This document shows positions 6,436 to 11,662 of a DNA stretch of 11,662 nt, piece after piece. Under the pieces are notes generated by a model. It was not told the origin of the DNA. It made no database searches and saw only the letters and a list, made by a program, of their open reading frames with translations. Position numbers and translations under genes: made by a program. This stretch comes from Kiritimatiellia bacterium (lineage in GTDB: Bacteria > Verrucomicrobiota > Kiritimatiellia > RFP12 > UBA1067), in NCBI GenBank assembly GCA_016303225.1, contig JAEDMC010000092.1, positions 1-11,662 of the forward strand, read 5' to 3'. Every line of letters starts with the position of its first letter. Position 1 is the stretch's first letter.

Positions 6436-6516
6436 GGACGAGATGTCCCCGCCCCGTTTGGGTTGGACGGGCCATTTGGGTCAGACAGGCCGTGGGAGCG
6501 GAAGGGGCGATGGTGA
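6295..6516 (+). CDS. Small coiled-coil protein, copy 2
   Basis: 73 residues from ATG 6295, which overlaps the sigma-domain gene's TGA by ATGA and is preceded by GGAGGT at 6284-6289. Those signals favour it over an upstream in-frame ATG at 6274. Residues 1-47 are nearly the same as copy 1 at 3660 (differences N2S, I7V, R19C, E28D, R39Q). The linker after residue 47 is longer and glycine/proline-rich, and the PWER...W tail is shared. It has the same hydrophobic start and E/R-rich helical segment. Translational coupling suggests the product is needed in proportion to the sigma-domain protein and may bind it. The gene ends 14 bases before the end of the convergent toxin gene, with no terminator visible between them. 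Confidence 0.7.
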   Translation: MSLLGWVVGAAILDEWGRCEEQERELEDRDRRIRELEGQISRLEATRGRDVPAPFGLDGPFGSDRPWERKGRW

Positions 6517-6530
6517 TGCGGTTGGAGGAA

Positions 6531-6860
6531 TTACGACGAGGGGGATTCCATTTGCATGGACACGAGATAGTCCTGCGTTTCGTGGAAGAAGTGCACGACT
6601 CGGACTTGATTCGGGCTTTTGGTGATTCTGAAGATGAAAAGGTATTTGCCGACGGGGGCTCGGTGGTAGCCCTGCAGGCGCAGGACCGGGTCATCGCAAA
6701 GCGGATAGCGCTCGGGCATCGACCGCAGGTTGCGCAACGTCGTTTTCGCTTCGTCTGCAAGATGCGACGCCGCGGGCGGATTGCGAAGCTTTCGCTTGAT
6801 GTAGGCGAGGGCGTTGCGGAGCTCATGTTTGGCTCCCGGTGCGAGGATGACCTTATACAC
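6531..6860 (-). CDS. ParE/RelE-superfamily toxin
   Basis: 109 residues on the minus strand, starting at GTG (complement of 6858-6860), which overlaps the antitoxin's TAA by 8 bases (GGTGTATAAG). The frame is open further upstream but that part is antisense to the antitoxin gene. The protein begins with a YKVILAPGAKHEL strand-helix, has a helical hairpin (LADEAKTTLRNLRSMPERYP), then GYHRAPVGKYLFIFRI and VRVVHFFHETQDYL. These are the typical order and motifs of the ParE/RelE fold, which also includes small toxins that cleave mRNA on ribosomes (RelE) or poison gyrase (ParE). Sequence alone does not decide which. The aromatic and H residues in the last strand fit the family. It is coupled to its antitoxin and lies opposite to the R-M genes. 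Confidence 0.85.
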   Translation of the reverse strand: MYKVILAPGAKHELRNALAYIKRKLRNPPAASHLADEAKTTLRNLRSMPERYPLCDDPVLRLQGYHRAPVGKYLFIFRITKSPNQVRVVHFFHETQDYLVSMQMESPSS

Positions 6861-7116
6861 CGAGCTCCGCCCGAATCTCGTCGAGCGCCTCAAAAGCGTC
6901 ACGCCCCTTGTCTTCGTCGATATCCTTTTCGGCCTGGGCGATCTTGGCGTAAAGTTCTTGCTTGGCAAAGGCCTTGTCGTAGAGGTCAAGACTGATGAGT
7001 ACGGAAGCGCCATACCCGTTCTTGGTAAGAATGACGGGGCCGTTCGTCAGATCGGTCTCGACCTCGGAGTACTTGTTTCGCAAGTCTGTGACTGGGCGGA
7101 TCTGTGTGGCGTACAT
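6853..7116 (-). CDS. Phd/YefM-family antitoxin
   Basis: 87 residues starting at ATG (complement of 7114-7116) with AAAGGA upstream on the minus strand. The N-terminal half (QIRPVTDLRNKYSEVETDL, then GPVILTKNGYGASVLISLDLY) is the classical Phd/YefM DNA-binding dimer fold. The C-terminal half is acidic and helical (AEKDIDEDKGRDAFEALDEI), the part that wraps the toxin. It is first in its operon, upstream of and overlapping the ParE/RelE-like toxin. Such antitoxins normally repress their own promoter, and an inverted repeat overlaps the -10 box here (7142-7156). Confidence 0.88.
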   Translation of the reverse strand: MYATQIRPVTDLRNKYSEVETDLTNGPVILTKNGYGASVLISLDLYDKAFAKQELYAKIAQAEKDIDEDKGRDAFEALDEIRAELGV

Positions 7117-7127
7117 AATTGATTCCT

Positions 7128-7155
7128 TTGCGTGACGGGAGAATTATATCATAAT
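7128..7155 (+). promoter_or_regulatory. Possible promoter of the helicase gene
   Basis: TTGCGT (7128-7133) and CATAAT (7150-7155) are spaced 16 bases, pointing toward the gene at 7190, and overlap the divergent antitoxin promoter. The match to consensus is moderate. Confidence 0.3.
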
Positions 7156-7156
7156 T
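7142..7156. promoter_or_regulatory. Inverted repeat over the toxin-antitoxin promoter
   Basis: AATTAT (7142-7147) and ATAATT (7151-7156) flank a 3-base centre. It overlaps the -10 element of the antitoxin promoter and lies in the divergent spacer shared with the helicase gene, so antitoxin binding could also affect the helicase gene. Binding is inferred from position only. Confidence 0.45.
7143..7151 (-). promoter_or_regulatory. Extended -10 promoter element for the antitoxin-toxin operon
   Basis: Read on the minus strand this is TGATATAAT, a consensus extended -10 box (TGn before TATAAT), about 27 bases before the antitoxin ATG. A second TATAAT (plus-strand 7154-7159) lies just upstream. 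No strong -35 is needed for an extended -10 promoter. Confidence 0.55.
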
Positions 7157-7189
7157 ATACCATTCGATGTTGGGAATCAAGGAGTTAGA

Positions 7190-9739
7190 ATGAACGACGA
7201 AAATTTCTTTCCGGCGCGGCCCGAGACGAGGCCGATGGTCTATGCCTACGAGGAGGACAATCCGAAGTATGCGGGGATGCTGAAGGTCGGATTTGCCTCG
7301 ACGGGCGTGGAGAAGCGCGTCGCCGAGCAGTTTCCCGTCCTAAAGCCGGGCGACAAGAAGCCGTACCGGATTGTCTTCGCCGAAAGCGCGATGTATCCGG
7401 ACGGCGGGTCATTCACCGACAAGCGCATCCACGAGAAGCTGGTGGCGATGGGCTATGAGCAGCAGTACCACCAGGGCAAGAAGACGGAGTGGTTCAAGTG
7501 CAGCGTGAGCGCCGTTCGCGCGGCGTGGATCGCGGTCTGCAACCGCGTTGACAATGTCGAGCAGCGAACGCTTGACTTCAAGATGCGTCCTGAGCAAAGC
7601 GCCGCGGTCGAGAAGACCGTGCGCTATTATGAAAGCGCGGCGATGGAGAAGCGCATCAGGCGAACGCCGAAGTTTCTGTGGAACGCGAAGATGCGCTTCG
7701 GCAAGACCTTCGCCACCTATCAGCTCGCCAAACGGCTCGGGGCGAAGCGCGTCCTCGTGCTGACCTTCAAGCCGGCCGTCCAGTCGGCGTGGCGCGAGGA
7801 CCTGATGACGCATGTGGACTTCGAGGGCTGGCAGTTTATCTGCCGCGGTCAGCGTCCCGGCGATCCGACCGCTGACGAGCAGTATGCGAAGGCGAACAAG
7901 AAGAAACCCATTGTCTGTTTCGGGTCGTTTCAGGATTTCCTCGGCTACAATCGCGAGACGGGCGGCATCAAGACGACGAACGAGTGGGTGCATGAGATCA
8001 ACTGGGATCTCGTCGTCTTTGACGAGTATCACTTCGGCGCTTGGAAGGACAGTGCGAAGAAGCTGTTTGAGGTGGAAGAAGACGAAGTCGAAGGCGAAGG
8101 CGAAGAGCGGAGTGGGGAACGGCTGGACGAGACGTGGTTGCCGATTACGGCCATGCGCTATCTCTATCTTTCGGGAACGCCGTTCCGAGCGATCAACTCC
8201 GGCGAGTTCATCGAGGACCAAATCTATAACTGGACGTACTCGGACGAGCAGCGGGCCAAGGCGGAGTGGCGTGGCGCGGTCGAAAACCCATATGCGGCTT
8301 TGCCGCGGATGGTGATGCTCACCTACAAGATACCGGAATCGATTCAGCGCATTGCACGGCAGGGCGAGTTCGACGAGTTCGATCTCAATGTGTTCTTCTC
8401 TGCGAAAGGAGAGGGGGACAAGGCGCGGTTCATCTACAAGGACTATGTGCAAAAATGGCTCGACCTCATTCGTGGTTCGTATCTTGAGACGACCACGGAC
8501 GAGCTGAAGCTGGGACGGGGTCGCCCCGCGATGCCGTTTGCCGATTCGCGCCTATTGAGTGTGCTGACGCATACGCTGTGGTTTTTGCCGGATGTGGCGA
8601 GCTGCCATGCGATGGCGAATTTGCTGCAGGAGCGGCAGAACGCATTCTATCATGCGTACAAGGTCAATGTCTGCGCGGGTGCGGGCGCGGGCATCGGCGT
8701 TGCGGCGCTGGAGCCGGTTCTGCGGTCGATGGGCGATCCGCTCGAAACGAAGACGATTACACTTTCGTGCGGGAAACTGACGACGGGGGTGACGGTAAAG
8801 CCGTGGACGGGGGTCTTCATGCTGCGGAACTTGAAGAGTCCCGAGACATACTTCCAGACGGCGTTCCGGGTGCAGAGTCCGTGGGTGATCGACGGGGAGG
8901 ACGGACGCGAGATCGTCAAGCGGGAGTGCTACGTCTTCGACTTTGCGCTCGACCGTGCGCTTCGTCAGATTTCGGACTATTCCTGTCGGCTTAACGTGGA
9001 CGAGAAGAATCCGGAGAAGAAGGTCGGCGAGTTCATCAAGTTCCTGCCCGTCATCGCCTACGACGGCAGTTCGATGAAGCACATCGACGCGGCGGAAATC
9101 CTTGACATCGCGATGGCGGGGACGTCTGCGACGCTTTTGGCGCGGCGATGGGAGTCTGCCTTGCTGGTGAATGTCGACAACGACACTCTGCGGCGGCTGA
9201 TGGCGAATGAAAAGGCGATGGAGGCGTTGATGCGCATAGAGGGTTTTCGTGCGCTCAACAAGGACATTGAGACAATCATCAACAAGTCCGAGCACGTCAA
9301 GAAGGCAAAGCGTGACGGCGAGACGCTCACGAAGAAGGAGAAGGCGGAGCTCACGGCGGAAGAGAAGGAGTTCAAGTCCAAGCGCAAGGAGATTCAGGAG
9401 AAGCTCATCAAGTTCGCGACGCGCATCCCGATTTTCATGTACCTGTCGGATTACCGTGAATACAGTCTGGATGACGTCATCACGAAACTGGAGCCGAACC
9501 TGTTCCGCAAGGTGACGGGTTTGAGTGTGAAGGACTTCAATCTCCTCTGTTCGCTCAATGTGTTCAATGCCTCGTTGATGAACGACGCCGTCTACAAGTT
9601 CAAGCGCTACGAGGACGCCTCGCTCGTCTACACGGGACTTGGAAGCAAGCACGAGGGCGAAGGGGTTGGTCTTTTCAACACCGTGCTGACATCAGAGGAG
9701 TACAAGAGTCTCTACAAACTCCAGCAGGCGTCGCTTTAG
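7190..9739 (+). CDS. GIY-YIG-like plus DExH helicase restriction/translocation subunit (R)
   Basis: 849 residues from ATG 7190 with AAGGAG at 7179-7184. Residues 16-85 form a T5orf172/GIY-YIG-like module: VYAY, LKVGFAS, EKRVAEQ, then FTDKRIHEKL; an Asp stands where many relatives have the catalytic Glu. A superfamily 2 helicase core follows. The nucleotide-binding loop is NAKMRFGKT (165-173), which lacks the first Gly of a standard Walker A. It has DEYH at 278-281, SGTPF at 328-332, TTGVTVKPW at 531-539 and QTAFRVQS at 556-563. An acidic stretch (294-312) interrupts the core. The C-terminal 250 residues are helical and charged, with a lysine/glutamate-rich segment near 700-740. It most likely translocates on and cuts unmodified DNA together with the M1/M2 methylase, as R subunits of Type I/III systems do. 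Its own short promoter region and the insertions separate it from the M genes. It stops at TAG. Confidence 0.85.
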   Translation: MNDENFFPARPETRPMVYAYEEDNPKYAGMLKVGFASTGVEKRVAEQFPVLKPGDKKPYRIVFAESAMYPDGGSFTDKRIHEKLVAMGYEQQYHQGKKTEWFKCSVSAVRAAWIAVCNRVDNVEQRTLDFKMRPEQSAAVEKTVRYYESAAMEKRIRRTPKFLWNAKMRFGKTFATYQLAKRLGAKRVLVLTFKPAVQSAWREDLMTHVDFEGWQFICRGQRPGDPTADEQYAKANKKKPIVCFGSFQDFLGYNRETGGIKTTNEWVHEINWDLVVFDEYHFGAWKDSAKKLFEVEEDEVEGEGEERSGERLDETWLPITAMRYLYLSGTPFRAINSGEFIEDQIYNWTYSDEQRAKAEWRGAVENPYAALPRMVMLTYKIPESIQRIARQGEFDEFDLNVFFSAKGEGDKARFIYKDYVQKWLDLIRGSYLETTTDELKLGRGRPAMPFADSRLLSVLTHTLWFLPDVASCHAMANLLQERQNAFYHAYKVNVCAGAGAGIGVAALEPVLRSMGDPLETKTITLSCGKLTTGVTVKPWTGVFMLRNLKSPETYFQTAFRVQSPWVIDGEDGREIVKRECYVFDFALDRALRQISDYSCRLNVDEKNPEKKVGEFIKFLPVIAYDGSSMKHIDAAEILDIAMAGTSATLLARRWESALLVNVDNDTLRRLMANEKAMEALMRIEGFRALNKDIETIINKSEHVKKAKRDGETLTKKEKAELTAEEKEFKSKRKEIQEKLIKFATRIPIFMYLSDYREYSLDDVITKLEPNLFRKVTGLSVKDFNLLCSLNVFNASLMNDAVYKFKRYEDASLVYTGLGSKHEGEGVGLFNTVLTSEEYKSLYKLQQASL

Positions 9740-9795
9740 ACTTCGCACACCGCACACCGGCAAACCAAAACGATTCGGTAAATGACGGAATAAAA

Positions 9796-9804
9796 TGATA
9801 TAAT
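9796..9804 (+). promoter_or_regulatory. Extended -10 promoter of glgA, leaderless transcript likely
   Basis: TGATATAAT, the same box as at the antitoxin promoter. It ends only 8 bases before ATG 9813, so transcription would begin at or next to that codon. No good -35 is seen. Confidence 0.5.
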
Positions 9805-9806
9805 AT

Positions 9807-11339
9807 ATGCCGATGTCAGCAAAAGAGAGAGTCAAGAATCCGCGAATTCTCATCGTTACCCCGGAGATCACGTATCTGCCGGAGGGCATGGGGAACCTGG
9901 CCGGTAAGATGTCCGCCAAGGCCGGCGGTATGGCGGACGTGTCGGCTTCGCTCGTGCAGGCGTTGCACCGTCTTGGGGCAGACGTGCACGTGGCGCTTCC
10001 CCACTATCGTCGCATGTTTCATGTCGAGACGGCTCAACTCGTTTCCGAAGAGCTTCGCAAGTACAAGAGCCACTTGCCCGACGAGCGTATCCATTTGGCG
10101 GAAGACCGTTGCTTCTACTACCGCGATACTGTTTATTCGCAGGGCGACGGGAACGTGAAGCTGGCACTCGCGTTCCAGCGCGAGGTCATCAATAACATCA
10201 TTCCGCACGTGCAGCCAGACCTCATCCACTGCAACGACTGGATGACGGGTCTCATTCCGGCGGCCGCGCGCCGTCAGGGGATTCCGTGCCTGTTTACGGT
10301 CCACAACATCCACACGCACAAGCTGACGCTGGCGCAGATTGAGGATGCTGGCATCGACGCGGCGGAATTCTGGATGAACCTCTACTACGGGCGCCCGCCG
10401 TTCAACTATTTCGAGTCGCGTGACACGAATCCGGTCGACCTTCAGGCCTCCGGTGTCTTCGGCGCGCACTTCATCAACACCGTTTCGCCGACGTTCCTGC
10501 AGGAGATCGTCAACGGCTGGCATTCGTTCATTCCCGATTCAATCCGCAACGAGATCCGCAACAAGGCGAACGCCGGCTGCGCGGCGGGTATCCTGAACGC
10601 GCCGGATTCGGCGGACAATCCGGCGACGGACGACAAGATTCCGTTTAAGTACGGTCCCGAAAACCATCGTGAGGCGAAGCGCCAGAACAAGCTCGCGCTC
10701 CAGCATGCGCTCGGGCTCGAGGAGAACCCCGACGTGCCGCTCTTTTTCTGGCCGAGCCGGCTTGATCCGGTCCAGAAGGGGCCGCAGCTCCTCACTGACA
10801 TCACGTTCCGGTTCCTCGACAAGTATGGTGCACAGGGCGCGCAGATCGCGGTCATCGCGAACGGACCTTATCAGCAGCCGTTCTGGGACATCCAGAACTT
10901 CCACGGCATCCACAGGCGCCTCGCGGTGCACAACTTCGACGGACGCCTCTCGCAGCTCGGGTTTGCGGCGAGCGACTTCACGCTCATGCCGTCCCTCTTC
11001 GAGCCGTGCGGGCTGCCGCAGATGCAGGCGCCGATCTACGGGTCGCTGGCGGTCGTCCACAACACGGGCGGGCTCCACGATACGGTCGAGCCGCTGGACT
11101 GGAACAGTTCGCGCGGCAACGGCTTCGTCTTCGACACGTACGACTCGAACGGGCTCTTCTGGGCGATGGACCAGGCGATGGCGTTCTACCAGCAGCCGCT
11201 CGAGGTGAAGGAGCGCGAGATTGCTCGCATCATGACGGAATCGCTTGCCCGCTTCAATCACGAGGCATGCGCGAAGGAGTACATCAAGCTCTACGAGAAG
11301 ATGCTGGATCGTCCGCTGGTGAAGAAGTTTGACGCTTGA
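9807..11339 (+). CDS. glgA: Glycogen/starch synthase, GT5 family
   Basis: Transfers glucose from ADP-glucose (or UDP-glucose) to the non-reducing end of an alpha-1,4-glucan. 510 residues from ATG 9807; ATG 9813 (508 residues) is the better start because the TGATATAAT box leaves no room for a leader. Motifs in order: KAGGMADV (38-45, the sugar-nucleotide loop, KTGGLADV in most relatives), HCNDWMTGLIP (141-151), GILNAPDSADNP (261-272), SRLDPVQKG (317-325), PSLFEPCGL (395-403, with the catalytic Glu) and NTGGLHDTVEP (419-429). Both Rossmann halves are complete and the length is near the family's usual 480-520. Codon use is strongly GC-biased, the host backbone type. The last codons and stop lie within a heptamer repeat tract, and rsfS follows 39 bases later. 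Confidence 0.92.
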   Translation: MPMSAKERVKNPRILIVTPEITYLPEGMGNLAGKMSAKAGGMADVSASLVQALHRLGADVHVALPHYRRMFHVETAQLVSEELRKYKSHLPDERIHLAEDRCFYYRDTVYSQGDGNVKLALAFQREVINNIIPHVQPDLIHCNDWMTGLIPAAARRQGIPCLFTVHNIHTHKLTLAQIEDAGIDAAEFWMNLYYGRPPFNYFESRDTNPVDLQASGVFGAHFINTVSPTFLQEIVNGWHSFIPDSIRNEIRNKANAGCAAGILNAPDSADNPATDDKIPFKYGPENHREAKRQNKLALQHALGLEENPDVPLFFWPSRLDPVQKGPQLLTDITFRFLDKYGAQGAQIAVIANGPYQQPFWDIQNFHGIHRRLAVHNFDGRLSQLGFAASDFTLMPSLFEPCGLPQMQAPIYGSLAVVHNTGGLHDTVEPLDWNSSRGNGFVFDTYDSNGLFWAMDQAMAFYQQPLEVKEREIARIMTESLARFNHEACAKEYIKLYEKMLDRPLVKKFDA

Positions 11340-11369
11340 CGCTTGAGGTTTGACGTTTGAAGTTTGAGG
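11328..11369 (+). repeat. Six tandem degenerate heptamers (YTTGANG)
   Basis: TTTGACG, CTTGACG, CTTGAGG, TTTGACG, TTTGAAG and TTTGAGG follow each other without gaps. The first two overlap the last codons and the TGA stop of glgA. The last supplies a GAGG 9 bases before the rsfS ATG. As 7 is not a multiple of 3, the tract places TGA in all frames. Confidence 0.8.
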
Positions 11370-11378
11370 TTGGCAGAT

Positions 11379-11662
11379 ATGGAAGCAGAAAAACAGGCGA
11401 AGGAGTTTGCGAAGGCGCTCGAGGATTCGAAGGCGTTGGATGTCAAGACGTATGATGTTCGGGGCGTTTCGGGCTTTACCGACTTCTTTGTGGTTGCGAC
11501 GGGTGCGGCGGCGCCGCACTTGAAGGCGCTGGTGAAGGCGCTCCCCAAGGCGTACCGCGTCTCGGGCGATCCCGAGAGCGGCTGGATCGTCTGCGATTTC
11601 GTGGACGTCGTCGTCCACATCTTCTCGGCTGAGGCGCGCGCCTACTACCAGCTCGAGAAGCT
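11379..11662 (+). CDS. rsfS: Ribosomal silencing factor RsfS, 5' part
   Basis: 94 complete codons, running off the end of the window. RsfS (DUF143/Iojap family) binds ribosomal protein L14 and blocks subunit joining when nutrients are low. The visible part has the family's order: KALDVKTYDVRGVSGFTDFF, then VVATGAAAPHLKAL, SGWIVCDFVDVVVHIFS, and EARAYYQLEKL. The start is ATG 11379, with GAGG at 11366-11369 from the heptamer repeat as the likely ribosome-binding site. The family is usually 105-140 residues, so only a short tail is missing. It follows glgA on the same strand and may be cotranscribed with it. Confidence 0.93.
   Translation, partial: MEAEKQAKEFAKALEDSKALDVKTYDVRGVSGFTDFFVVATGAAAPHLKALVKALPKAYRVSGDPESGWIVCDFVDVVVHIFSAEARAYYQLEK

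Noticed and set aside
6432..6452. Perfect 8-bp GC hairpin inside the second coiled-coil gene, read as a terminator or as a structure conserved with copy 1
   Set aside because: No T-run follows, it lies within coding sequence, and the hairpin in copy 1 (3799-3813) is centred one base off, so the changes are not truly compensatory.
6135..6995. 286-codon plus-strand ORF overlapping the sigma-domain gene's 3' end and the toxin-antitoxin genes
   Set aside because: It is a frame shadow: its first part lies out of frame under the sigma-domain and coiled-coil genes, and the rest is antisense to a clear toxin-antitoxin pair. The peptide is Arg/Gly-rich without motifs.
7409..8452. Long minus-strand ORF (347 codons) inside the helicase gene, and similar ones at 8552-9652, 9816-10523 and 10539-11618
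   Set aside because: They are antisense to strongly supported genes with GC-rich third positions, which commonly leave long open frames on the other strand. The peptides show no recognisable domains.
509..9739. BREX, DISARM or CRISPR-associated assignment of the locus
   Set aside because: No PglZ, BrxC-like ATPase, DrmA/B-like genes, cas genes or regularly spaced repeats are visible. The core genes fit a restriction-modification system.

Overview
The window looks like a bacterial chromosome segment with a GC-rich housekeeping backbone, interrupted by an accessory (defence-type) island of mixed base composition. The species cannot be read from the sequence. The style of the glycogen synthase, the glgA-rsfS pair and a tract of degenerate 7-bp repeats make me think of an uncultured PVC-type anaerobe (Lentisphaerota/Kiritimatiellota-like), but that is a low-confidence inference.

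Layout. Positions 1-101 hold the 3' end of a biotin carboxyl carrier domain gene. Positions 102-508 are non-coding, with several inverted repeats. Positions 509-3553 hold a tight operon: a small methyltransferase-like subunit (M1), an overlapping NPPY-containing DNA adenine methyltransferase of the Eco57I/Type IIG-like class (M2), and a CxxC/H/CxxC (HNH-like) protein. Positions 3541-6516 hold an unusual duplicated arrangement. Two near-identical small coiled-coil genes (3660 and 6295), each joined to the ORF before it by an ATGA overlap, flank a 765-codon gene. That gene carries an RpoD-like sigma region 3.2-4 followed by about seven short W/G-type helix-turn-helix-like repeats. Positions 6531-7116 hold a Phd/YefM - ParE/RelE toxin-antitoxin pair on the minus strand. 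Positions 7190-9739 hold a large GIY-YIG (T5orf172-like) plus DExH helicase protein that fits the restriction/translocation subunit of the M1-M2 system. From 9807 the backbone resumes with a GT5 glycogen synthase (glgA) and the 5' part of rsfS.

How the parts fit together. M1, M2 and the helicase subunit form a recognisable restriction-modification system with no separate specificity subunit. Between modification and restriction genes sit an HNH-like protein, the sigma-domain/repeat protein with its coiled-coil partners, and a toxin-antitoxin pair. The sigma-domain protein is the most novel item. It keeps the -35-recognition helix of a housekeeping sigma factor but shows no sigma region 2, and it is extended by many DNA-binding-like repeats. 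A 34-bp palindrome containing TATAAT and an in-frame amber codon lie just before its annotated GTG start. Its role (regulator of the locus, promoter decoy, or defence sensor) is not determinable from sequence alone.
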